Of a stretch of DNA of 36,937 nucleotides, positions 17,263-23,565 are shown piece by piece. A program made the position numbers and the translations under genes. A model generated the notes under the pieces. That model searched no databases, was not told the origin of the DNA, and saw nothing but the letters and a program-made list of their open reading frames with translations. Positions within the stretch are counted from its first letter, which is position 1, and each line of letters starts with the position of its first letter. This stretch comes from Bacteroidia bacterium (lineage in GTDB: Bacteria; Bacteroidota; Bacteroidia; Flavobacteriales_D; JAUILH01): the NCBI GenBank assembly GCA_030433115.1, contig JAUILH010000025.1, positions 1-36,937 on the forward strand, written 5' to 3'.

Positions 17263-17410
17263 TGCGAGCTAAATTTATTTGTGTGAATATCCCCAGATAT
17301 AAAAAAAAACGCCTGTTGCAGACAGGTAGGGCTTTTTCTTGTACTGCCGTCCAGGAAGCCAAAGGGATCACGCAGTAATCCTTGCGAGCCAAATTTGTTC
17401 TGCGAATACA
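17263..17410. repeat. Degenerate extragenic repeat region after tRNA-Val
   Basis: Two 28-nt near-copies in the same direction, at 17263-17290 and 17383-17410, share 22 positions when one 1-nt gap is allowed; all five substitutions are transitions. The common core is TGCGAGC-AAATTT. Between them lie a short hairpin CCTGT/ACAGG (17312-17326) beside a run of nine A and a second weak inverted repeat ACTGC/GCAGT (17343-17376). No convincing gene covers this stretch: the minus-strand open frames here are low-quality and only echo the repeated DNA (NLAR twice). It looks like an old extragenic repeat or element remnant, but without a genome search this is tentative. Confidence 0.45.
17301..17326 (-). 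terminator. Weak minus-strand hairpin with T-run
   Basis: On the minus strand CCTGT-CTGCA-ACAGG is followed by CG and nine T. The stem is only 5 bp and no minus-strand gene precedes it, so it may be part of the repeat rather than a working terminator. Confidence 0.25.
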
Positions 17411-17464
17411 CAAACATGTTGTCTTCCCATTAAACCTTTCCCAAAACCAATTGTCAAATAAGTC

Positions 17465-17472
17465 TAATTTTG
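17465..17472 (+). promoter_or_regulatory. Candidate -7 box (TAATTTTG) of the sigma factor operon
   Basis: TAATTTTG fits TAnnTTTG and overlaps the first possible start codon (TTG at 17470). If it is the promoter, the transcript begins near 17479 and translation must use a later codon, most likely TTG at 17491. No -33 element at normal spacing is seen. Confidence 0.35.
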
Positions 17473-17994
17473 CCTTTCTGCTTATCAGACTTGACTTTCC
17501 AGGAAATATATCAGACTTATGCGTCAATGGTGTACAATGTATGCCTCAACTATTTCGGTAATGAAGCAGATGCGCAAGACTGCACGCAAGACGTCTTTAT
17601 AAAAATCCATAAAAAGCTGGATACCTTTAAAGAAGAATCAAGCCACAAGACATGGATATATAAAATCACCACCAATACGTGCCTGGATAAGATCAAAGCC
17701 ACCAAACGAAGACGGAAATTATATGAATTGGGATCCTTTTTGGGACTTAAATATGAACCAATTACCTACGAGCACCCGGGAGTGGAATTAGAACAGAAAG
17801 AAGCTGTAAACAGGATCATGACCATTATCAATGATTTGCCCGAAAAACAAAGAACTGCCATCATCTTAAAACGCCTTGAAAATCTGAGTCAGAAAGAGAT
17901 TGCAGACATTATGAATTGCAGTACAAAAGCGGTTGAATCACTGGTGTCAAGAGCAAAAAACACGATAAAGCGGAAATTGAACGAAGGATATTGA
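17470..17994 (+). CDS. ECF RNA polymerase sigma factor
   Basis: A sigma-70 family extracytoplasmic-function factor of about 167-174 residues. Region 2 spans about 8-75, with YQTYASMVYNVCLNYFGN, then DAQDCTQDVFIKIHKKL (region 2.2) and TWIYKITTNTCLDKIK (2.3-2.4). Region 4 spans about 115-170, with LPEKQRTAIILKRLENLSQKEIADIMNCSTKAVESLVSRA reading as the -35-binding helix-turn-helix (shown here in motif form: LPEKQR, SQKEIADIM, AVESLVSRAK). There is no ATG before region 2: the frame opens after a TAA at 17431 and the choices are TTG at 17470 or TTG at 17491 (then TFQEIYQTYASM). The longest form is given, though a -7 box overlapping 17470 favours 17491. It heads an operon with a one-TM protein and a CpxP/Spy-like protein. 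Confidence 0.88.
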   Translation: MPFCLSDLTFQEIYQTYASMVYNVCLNYFGNEADAQDCTQDVFIKIHKKLDTFKEESSHKTWIYKITTNTCLDKIKATKRRRKLYELGSFLGLKYEPITYEHPGVELEQKEAVNRIMTIINDLPEKQRTAIILKRLENLSQKEIADIMNCSTKAVESLVSRAKNTIKRKLNEGY

Positions 17995-18022
17995 AATTTC
18001 AATCGTCAAAGAAATAGTACAA

Positions 18023-18271
18023 ATGGAAGAGTTGAATCACATAAAAAAGCAGAGTCCACCGGAAGGTTTGTATCAAACAATCATCAGTGAAATAAAGTAC
18101 AGACGTGAGAATCTTACTAGATTTCAAAGTATGATGATTCTCATTCCTGTTTGTGCCCTGAGCTTTTCAAGTATATACATGTCCAATCGAGTGGATGATG
18201 ATCCAGATCAGAATGATGTGAGTGACGATTATAGCCAGATCTTCAAATCAAACCAACTGTATCATGAATAA
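18023..18271 (+). CDS. Small one-TM protein, candidate anti-sigma factor
   Basis: An 82-residue protein with a cytoplasmic N-terminus (1-34), one membrane helix at about 36-53 (SMMILIPVCALSFSSIYM) and a short acidic periplasmic tail (DDDPDQNDVSDD). The N-terminal SPPEGLYQTIISEIKYRRE resembles the short helix that precedes the membrane segment in anti-sigma proteins of metal- or envelope-sensing systems in Bacteroidota. It is too short to hold a zinc-containing ZAS domain and has no HxxxCxxC. It lies 28 nt after the ECF sigma gene, and its 3' end overlaps the CpxP-like gene by 8 nt. Context makes an anti-sigma factor, comparable in place and size to CnrY, the leading idea. That is inference. 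Confidence 0.65.
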   Translation: MEELNHIKKQSPPEGLYQTIISEIKYRRENLTRFQSMMILIPVCALSFSSIYMSNRVDDDPDQNDVSDDYSQIFKSNQLYHE

Positions 18272-18722
18272 AGTAAAGATTCTGGTAATAGCAGTTGTCA
18301 TTCTTCTGGCAAGCAATGTCTTCTTTTTGGTGAAAATGTTGTCTCATGACGATAAACCTGAAAGGAAAACGCCTAAGGACATGATCATCCAAAAATTAAA
18401 TTTTGATGATAAGCAAATTAAGGAATATGAAGCGCTCATTGACGCACATAGGTCCAAAATTGGAGCGTTGGACAAACAAATTATAGATGCCAAACTGGAG
18501 TTGTATATGAATATGGATGATGCAAATGATCAAACCAGAGGTGAAGATTTTGAAGCACTTACTACATACCTGCTTGAAGTGGAAAAATTACACTACCAGC
18601 ACTTTTTAGACATAAAAAAACTCTGTCGACCTGATCAAATAAGTCAATTTGAAGAACTTAGTCTGGAATTGCCTCAATTATTTTCTCCTCCTAAGGCACC
18701 AAGACCCCCACGGAGAGAATAG
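18264..18722 (+). CDS. Membrane-anchored CpxP/Spy-like periplasmic sensor protein
   Basis: A 152-residue protein starting at the ATG inside the end of the preceding gene; the longer frame from 18222 would only add residues antiphase to a real gene. An N-terminal anchor (4-24, KVKILVIAVVILLASNVFFLV) is followed by an all-helical periplasmic domain: LNFDDKQIKEYEALIDAHRSKI, then KQIIDAKLELYMNM, then LHYQHFLDIKKLCRPDQISQFEEL. The HxxH (110-113) followed by LCxPDQxxxFEEL is the pattern of the Bacteroidota LTXXQ/metal-resistance group related to CpxP, Spy and CnrX. Candidate metal or redox ligands are H62, H110, H113, C121 and the YMNM methionines. The C-terminus is Pro-rich. It probably senses a periplasmic signal for the upstream sigma/anti-sigma pair. 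Confidence 0.72.
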   Translation: MNKVKILVIAVVILLASNVFFLVKMLSHDDKPERKTPKDMIIQKLNFDDKQIKEYEALIDAHRSKIGALDKQIIDAKLELYMNMDDANDQTRGEDFEALTTYLLEVEKLHYQHFLDIKKLCRPDQISQFEELSLELPQLFSPPKAPRPPRRE

Positions 18723-18758
18723 ACCACCCTTCTGCTGATATCTCTTAGACCAAATAGG

Positions 18759-18790
18759 TTTGTATTCCTGTCGGATAATGACTATTTTTC
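18759..18790 (+). promoter_or_regulatory. Weak candidate promoter of the secreted protein gene at 18855
   Basis: TTTG (18759-18762), 20 nt, then TATTTTTC (18783-18790), one mismatch from TAnnTTTG. Initiation near 18797 would exclude the ATG at 18795 and agrees with the start at 18855. Confidence 0.3.
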
Positions 18791-18854
18791 ATAAATGATA
18801 ATACCTTTGATGCCGAGGACTAACGGAGGAAGTAAGCCATATAGGATATGGATA

Positions 18855-19490
18855 ATGAGGACAGTTGTTTGTCTCCTCAATCTCTGTTTTAGTTATCTTG
18901 TATATGGACAAACTGCAAGTTTGCAGTATGTTGATCTAAGTCAGGAAGATGTCTCTTTTTCGAATGAATGGAGTTACCCGGAAGGTATTTTTGTGAATGA
19001 ATACGGTCAGGTGAGCTGCGACGGTTTATGTCCTCCTGAAATCTATCAAATGAAGATAAGCGGAAAGATCATAAAAGATTCTCTTGAACGTTTCTATGAG
19101 TTGGTAGATACTTCTCATCAATATCATTCCATGAAGGCTGAGGTAAGTTGCTATGAATATGGATACGCACCTTTTATGAAGGTCGTTCAACAAAAGGATG
19201 GGACACTTATTTTGGAATCGGCGATGAATGTAGCAACCCACTGTTATCTTCACATAGAAATTAAGGATGGTATTGTTAAAGCTGTTGTGATTTTGAATAG
19301 CATTACAAATCGTCCTGATGGTAAAACTGTTTTTAAACTAAAAGATGGTGGTTCGATCAAAATAGACCAAAAGGTGATTAAAAAGGGATATTTAAAAGCA
19401 AAATTTGACCTTGAATTTGAGAACCATCTGGAAGAGAGTAAACCTATTTTTTGGAAAGGATTGGTATATAGTGAAATCATTCAACAATAA
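18855..19490 (+). CDS. Secreted protein of unknown function
   Basis: The ATG at 18855 gives 211 residues opening with a clear signal peptide (MRTVVCLLNLCFSYLVYGQT, cleavage near 18); the upstream ATG at 18795 would put 20 polar residues in front of it and lies before the likely transcription start. The mature protein is mostly beta-strand-like, with an early CDGLCPPEIY segment (two cysteines three residues apart), then CYEYGYAPF and ATHCYLHIE, and a Lys-rich second half. I do not recognise the family. It stands alone after the sigma/CpxP-like block; the metallopeptidase gene begins only 5 nt after its stop, so they may be cotranscribed. Confidence 0.7.
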   Translation: MRTVVCLLNLCFSYLVYGQTASLQYVDLSQEDVSFSNEWSYPEGIFVNEYGQVSCDGLCPPEIYQMKISGKIIKDSLERFYELVDTSHQYHSMKAEVSCYEYGYAPFMKVVQQKDGTLILESAMNVATHCYLHIEIKDGIVKAVVILNSITNRPDGKTVFKLKDGGSIKIDQKVIKKGYLKAKFDLEFENHLEESKPIFWKGLVYSEIIQQ

Positions 19491-19495
19491 GTACA

Positions 19496-20551
19496 TTGGG
19501 TATTTATTTCAATCAATCTTATACTTTAGCTGATCGTCATTTTCAGACATTGGTACAAGCAAAGGAACTGCTTTTTGAACATTTGCCGCTGCAACACACT
19601 GGAACAACAGAACTGCATATTGGGATTACAGTGCTTGGCTCACCGGAAGCCGATAATGTGTTAATTCACAGTTCAGGTTTGCACGGCGTAGAGGGCTATG
19701 TTGGATCAGCCATTCAATTAAGCCTTCTTGATGACACAGAGCACATTCCTGAAAACACATGCCTCATTATCTGTCATGTCATGAATCCATACGGCATGAA
19801 GCATAACCGTCGCTTTAACGAAAACAATGTCGATTTAAATAGAAATTTCATCGATCTCATAGACGATTTCCCGAACAATATAGACTACGCACGACTCAAT
19901 TCCTTGCTCAATCCAAAGACACCCACAGAATTGCCTGGTTTTAAAAGAAAAGCAATCTATAAGATTTTAAGACATGGTTTTACCAGACTTCAACAAGCTG
20001 TGGGGCAGGGACAATATCAATTTCCCAATGGCCTGTTTTTCGGAGGAAACCAGCTTGAACAAAGTGCTCAATTAATCTTGTCTTTTCTCAAGGAAAGAAT
20101 CCGGAACCCCAAGAAACTATTTGTTTTAGATGTACATGCCGGTTTGGGTAAATATGGGAAAGAAGGTCTGTTTTTAGAAGGATTTCAGTCGCAGGAAGAT
20201 CATAGATACCTTGAAAGCTGCTTTAAGAGCTCCATCATTCATGTATCGCCCAATCACAAAAATGCCTACAAAATTGAAGGGGGCTATATTCAAAGGATCA
20301 GGCAACTATTTCCGAACACACAATTTTATGGATTGACACAGGAGTTTGGAATTGCATCACCATTGAACGTTCTAGCTGCTTTAAGAAAAGAAAATTTCTA
20401 CCATAATTATCATAGAAATACCCCTTCAGATCTTAAAGCAAAAGAAGATTTAAAAGCATTATTTTGTCCAGAAGACACTAAATGGCGAAAACACGCCTTG
20501 CAAAAAGGGCGTTTAAGAGTTAAACAGGTTTTAGAGTTAGTGAGCCAATAA
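19496..20551 (+). CDS. DUF2817 (M14-like) zinc carboxypeptidase family protein
   Basis: A 351-residue cytoplasmic M14-related metallopeptidase or amidohydrolase. Zinc ligands are H63 and E66 in GLHGVEGYVG and H214 in VLDVHAGLGKYG. The substrate-binding NRRFNENNVDLNRNF (about 104-118) and the catalytic Glu E283 in LTQEFG are all in place, matching the DUF2817 family. Substrate is unknown; related families act on amides or C-terminal amino acids. No signal peptide is present. There is no ATG before the conserved region: TTG at 19496, following an in-frame TGA at 19472, is the only good start. It follows the secreted protein gene by 5 nt and precedes mscS by about 115 nt. Confidence 0.82.
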   Translation: MGIYFNQSYTLADRHFQTLVQAKELLFEHLPLQHTGTTELHIGITVLGSPEADNVLIHSSGLHGVEGYVGSAIQLSLLDDTEHIPENTCLIICHVMNPYGMKHNRRFNENNVDLNRNFIDLIDDFPNNIDYARLNSLLNPKTPTELPGFKRKAIYKILRHGFTRLQQAVGQGQYQFPNGLFFGGNQLEQSAQLILSFLKERIRNPKKLFVLDVHAGLGKYGKEGLFLEGFQSQEDHRYLESCFKSSIIHVSPNHKNAYKIEGGYIQRIRQLFPNTQFYGLTQEFGIASPLNVLAALRKENFYHNYHRNTPSDLKAKEDLKALFCPEDTKWRKHALQKGRLRVKQVLELVSQ

Positions 20552-20666
20552 GTGCGGTGTATTTTAACCCGAATAGATGGTCGTTAATCGACTGTTGAGA
20601 AATCTTCAACTGAATTATGCTCAGTTTTACCATAAGACTATTAGTTTCGCAAAAAAAACTGAAAAC

Positions 20667-21476
20667 ATGGATTTTAAGACAGACGTTTGGCCGTATATAG
20701 AGAAATACGGATTACCTTTATTATTGGCAGTTACAACGCTCATTGTTGGCCTTTACATCATCAAAATAGTGGTGAGGTTGATGGACAGGATGATGGCGAA
20801 AAGAGAAGTGGATGAGTCTTTAAGACCGTTTTTGAGATCTTTGGTGAGTGTCATTTTGAAAATGTGCCTCATATTCAGCGTTGTTGGCATGGTGGGGGTA
20901 GAAACCTCTTCGTTTGTTGCAGTATTGGCAGCTGCCGGTTTGGCTGTTGGTATGGCGCTTCAGGGAACTTTGGGGAATTTCGCCGGTGGTGTGATGATCC
21001 TATTGTTCAAACCTTTCAAAGTAGGCGATTTCATAGAAGCTCAAGGTCAGTCTGGAGTTGTTAAAGAAATTCAAATCTTCAATACCATATTGGTGGCGTT
21101 AGATAATAGGGTAATTGTGATTCCTAATGGCCCTCTATCCACTGGGGTAATGATCAACTATACAGGTAATGATATTCGTCAGGTTGATTTGACATTTGGA
21201 ATGGGGTACGGAGAAGATTCTAACCTGGCTCAAAAAACTTTAATGGAAGTGATGGGAGCCCATCCCAAAGTATTGAAAGATCCTGCACCTTTTGTTGGTG
21301 TAAAGGAACTCGGAGATTCTTCAGTGAATTTTGCTGCCAGAGCCTGGTGTAAAACAGAAGATTATTGGGACGTTTATTTCGATTTACATAAAGCAGTGTA
21401 CGACAAGTTTGAGGCTGTTGAAGGATTGAGTATCCCTTTCCCACAAACAGATTTGCACATACATCAGGTCAATTAG
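20667..21476 (+). CDS. MscS-family small-conductance mechanosensitive channel
   Basis: A homoheptameric inner-membrane channel that opens on membrane tension and releases solutes on hypo-osmotic shock. The start at 20667 gives 269 residues beginning MDFKTDVWPYIEKYG, close to the 286 of E. coli MscS; the frame is open to 20577 but those 30 residues are polar and not conserved. TM1 is about 13-38, TM2 about 60-80, and the pore helix TM3 contains AAAGLAVGMALQGTLGNFAGG, the Ala/Gly-packed signature. FKVGDFIEAQGQSGVV and RVIVIPNGPLSTG mark the beta domain. A candidate -7 box TAGTTTCG lies at 20642-20649. mscL follows 86 nt downstream. Confidence 0.92.
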   Translation: MDFKTDVWPYIEKYGLPLLLAVTTLIVGLYIIKIVVRLMDRMMAKREVDESLRPFLRSLVSVILKMCLIFSVVGMVGVETSSFVAVLAAAGLAVGMALQGTLGNFAGGVMILLFKPFKVGDFIEAQGQSGVVKEIQIFNTILVALDNRVIVIPNGPLSTGVMINYTGNDIRQVDLTFGMGYGEDSNLAQKTLMEVMGAHPKVLKDPAPFVGVKELGDSSVNFAARAWCKTEDYWDVYFDLHKAVYDKFEAVEGLSIPFPQTDLHIHQVN

Positions 21477-21562
21477 TGACATTAGACCGTTGATAAACTC
21501 ATAAGAATAAACTGAATTTTAAGGGTTAAACCTCTAATTTTAAACCAATCAAACAATAAACT

Positions 21563-21940
21563 ATGAAAAATTTAATAGAAGAATTTAAGGCGTTTGCCAT
21601 GAAGGCAAATGTGATTGAAGCCGCAGTAGCCTTCATATTGGCGATGGCTTTTAAACCGGTCATCGACTCAGTGGTAAACAATATTTTGATGCCCATCATT
21701 GCAAGAATTGCCGGAGAACCTAACTTCCATGCCCTAACTATAGACCTTGGAAAAGGCGCACATATTGGCTACGGAACTTTAATTACAGTAATCATAAACT
21801 TTTTGTTTGTGGCAGCTGCTTTATTTATGGTAATTAAGTTGTATAAGAAAACAAAGAAAGAAGAGGAAGCAAAAGCACCTGCTGGTCCTACTAAAGAAGA
21901 ACAATTATTAACTGAGATCAGAGATTTGCTTAAAAAGTAA
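21563..21940 (+). CDS. mscL: MscL-family large-conductance mechanosensitive channel, variant pore helix
   Basis: A 125-residue two-TM channel of the MscL family, the last-resort osmotic release valve. The N-terminal amphipathic helix (LIEEFKAFAMKANVIE), TM1 at about 17-42, the periplasmic loop with LPMP-like ILMPIIARIAG, TM2 at about 70-93 (GTLITVIINFLFVAAALFMVIKLY) and the C-terminal coil (EEQLLTEIRDLLKK) are in order. The pore-lining helix differs from classical MscL: relative to E. coli, G14, G22 and G26 are Ala, G30 is Lys and K31 is Pro (AVAFILAMAFKP). The conserved glycine spacing that lets the helices pack and rotate is thus replaced by alanine. A strong terminator follows at 21962. 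Confidence 0.85.
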   Translation: MKNLIEEFKAFAMKANVIEAAVAFILAMAFKPVIDSVVNNILMPIIARIAGEPNFHALTIDLGKGAHIGYGTLITVIINFLFVAAALFMVIKLYKKTKKEEEAKAPAGPTKEEQLLTEIRDLLKK

Positions 21941-21961
21941 TCAGATATCACATAAACTTTG

Positions 21962-21994
21962 AACCCTGATGTTTCTAAAATGTCAGGGTTTTTT
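21962..21994 (+). terminator. Rho-independent terminator after mscL
   Basis: AACCCTGA (21962-21969) pairs with TCAGGGTT (21983-21990), with a 13-nt loop, and is followed by a T-run. The 3' half, TCAGGGTTTTTTATGC, is identical to the one after the DUF2795 gene. Confidence 0.8.
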
Positions 21995-22176
21995 ATGCTC
22001 TAAATCTTGCTTAAATTAAGATGTCATTCGTCGGTATAATGTGTTCGTTTAAAGAATAATACATATGGATCAAGAAACTTAAAATTAAATTCAGACTCAC
22101 TTAATTTTTGTTGCATAATGCAATTTAAACCCTTAAAATTTCTACATTAGTGGAGGTACGTACTACATATATTACT

Positions 22177-22860
22177 ATGAATTGTTTAATTGTTGATGAT
22201 GACCCTACTTCAAGAAAGTTGATTGGAGATTTGGTTGATAAGACTGACTGGTTGAATTTAATTGGAACCTGTGGGTCGGCCGAAGAGGCTTCTGGCGCAT
22301 TGATTGAAAATGAAATCGATCTTATACTACTGGATGTGGAGATGCCAGGTATGAATGGCTTGGAGTTACTCGAAAGCCTCAATAAACGATATGATGTGGT
22401 GCTCATTACATCTAAAGAAGAATATGCAGTGGATGCATTCGATCATGGCGTGACCGATTATTTAGTGAAACCGGTTGAGTACTCCCGTTTTCTGAAAGCC
22501 TGCAACAAAGCTCAGGAAAATTTGAAGGCACAGGGTGAGTTTGGGGCTTCTGAATACATTTTCGTGAAATCAGGAACGGCCTACGTCAAAGTCAATATCC
22601 CAGATGTGAGATACATTGAATCTATGGGAGATTATGTTGTGATCTATACGGATGAAAAGCGACATGTCATCAACATCACCATGAAAGAGACGGAATCGAA
22701 ATTGGCGTCCAGAAATTTCATGAGGGTGCACAGATCATATATCGTCAATTTAAATTCCGTCAAAGAAATAGAGGACAATACCATCAACGTTGGCAATAAA
22801 TCCATTCCGGTGAGTAGATCGTACAAAAAAGCATTGATGGATAAATTAAGACTATTCTAG
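22177..22860 (+). CDS. LytTR-family response regulator
   Basis: A two-component transcription factor: receiver domain at about 1-118 followed by a LytTR DNA-binding domain at about 130-227. Start ATG at 22177 gives MNCLIVDDDP with the acidic pocket D7-D8-D9, phospho-acceptor D53 in LLDVEMPGMNG and the conserved Lys in LVKPVEY near 105. The LytTR part shows YIFVKSGTAYVKV, VRYIESMGDYV, FMRVHRSYIVNL and IPVSRSYKKAL in the standard order. An in-frame GTG at 22150 would add nine residues that are not conserved. The partner kinase is not adjacent upstream; a stand-alone receiver overlaps by one base, then an Hpt protein, then a convergent propeller kinase. A 236-nt spacer separates it from mscL. 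Confidence 0.94.
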   Translation: MNCLIVDDDPTSRKLIGDLVDKTDWLNLIGTCGSAEEASGALIENEIDLILLDVEMPGMNGLELLESLNKRYDVVLITSKEEYAVDAFDHGVTDYLVKPVEYSRFLKACNKAQENLKAQGEFGASEYIFVKSGTAYVKVNIPDVRYIESMGDYVVIYTDEKRHVINITMKETESKLASRNFMRVHRSYIVNLNSVKEIEDNTINVGNKSIPVSRSYKKALMDKLRLF

Positions 22861-23264
22861 TGACTAAATTGAATTGCATAGCACTGGTTGATGACGACCA
22901 AACCACGAACTTTTTAAATAAAAGGTTAATTGAGTCTAAGGGGGTGGCCGACAAGGTGCTCATCTTTAAAAATGGAGAAGAAGCCATTAATCATTTTTCT
23001 AAACTGGACGAATCAAGTGAGCTGAGACCTCAATTGGTTTTGCTGGATATCAATATGCCTATCATGAACGGGTTTGAGTTTTTGGATGCTTACAAGGAAC
23101 TCAGTGATACACAGAAAGCGGATCAAATTGTAGTGATGCTAAGTAGCAGTGAGCAGCCAAATGATAAAGCAGAGGCTCAAAAAAGAGGGATAGAGGAGTA
23201 TTTATCCAAACCCTTGACGGAGGACAACTTAAAGACGATTCTCGAAAAGTATTATGCTGGATAA
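22860..23264 (+). CDS. Stand-alone receiver (CheY/Rcp1-like) response regulator
   Basis: A 134-residue single-domain response regulator with no output domain. Acidic residues D11-D12-D13, phospho-acceptor D63 in LLDINMPIMNG and K117 in YLSKPLTE are all present, with the SSS (T/S switch) after MLS. The longer alpha2-beta3 loop (NHFSKLDESSELRP) is typical of Rcp1-like receivers that shuttle phosphate or bind other proteins. Its GTG start shares one base with the stop of the LytTR gene, and its end overlaps the Hpt gene by 11 nt, so the three are translationally coupled. It probably acts as a phosphate carrier between the kinase and Hpt, but partner choice is inferred. Confidence 0.93.
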   Translation: MTKLNCIALVDDDQTTNFLNKRLIESKGVADKVLIFKNGEEAINHFSKLDESSELRPQLVLLDINMPIMNGFEFLDAYKELSDTQKADQIVVMLSSSEQPNDKAEAQKRGIEEYLSKPLTEDNLKTILEKYYAG

Positions 23265-23565
23265 AACCATTGTTGACCAATATGATCCTGAAGTATTCAA
23301 AGAAGCTTTAGGGATTTTTATACCCGATTCTACTGAGGTACTGTCAAAGATTGATAACAGTAAAGATCATGAGACGCTGACCTCATGGGCACATAGAATC
23401 AAAGGATCATACTTGATGATTGGAGCCAAAGGTGTGGCAGATTTGGCCCTCTTAATAGAAAGATCTCAATCCTTTGAAGAGGGAAAAAGTCATGTCGCTG
23501 AACTTAAGAGCGCCCACGAAAGATTACTCTCCTTTCTGAAGACTTCTTATCAGATTGAGGGATAA
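23254..23565 (+). CDS. Stand-alone Hpt phosphotransfer protein
   Basis: A 103-residue histidine phosphotransfer protein, an all-helical bundle. The active-site segment is AHRIKGSYLMIGA, with the phospho-accepting His at 47 followed by K50-G51-S52, exactly the H-x-x-K-G-S/T signature. The N-terminal helix (YDPEVFKEALGIFIPDSTEVL) and the C-terminal HERLLSFL helix match Hpt proteins. Free-standing Hpt domains relay phosphate between receivers, here most plausibly between the 22860 receiver and the LytTR regulator. It starts within the receiver gene (11-nt overlap). Its last 62 nt overlap the 3' end of the oppositely directed histidine kinase gene. Confidence 0.92.
   Translation: MLDKTIVDQYDPEVFKEALGIFIPDSTEVLSKIDNSKDHETLTSWAHRIKGSYLMIGAKGVADLALLIERSQSFEEGKSHVAELKSAHERLLSFLKTSYQIEG

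Noticed and set aside
17208..17527. Minus-strand open frames over the region after tRNA-Val
   Set aside because: They cover the terminator and the degenerate repeat, show no signal or domain, and repeat NLAR only because the DNA repeats.
22100..22145. A promoter for the LytTR operon (TTTG then TAAAATTT)
   Set aside because: The -7 match is off by position and the spacing is ambiguous, so no element is claimed.
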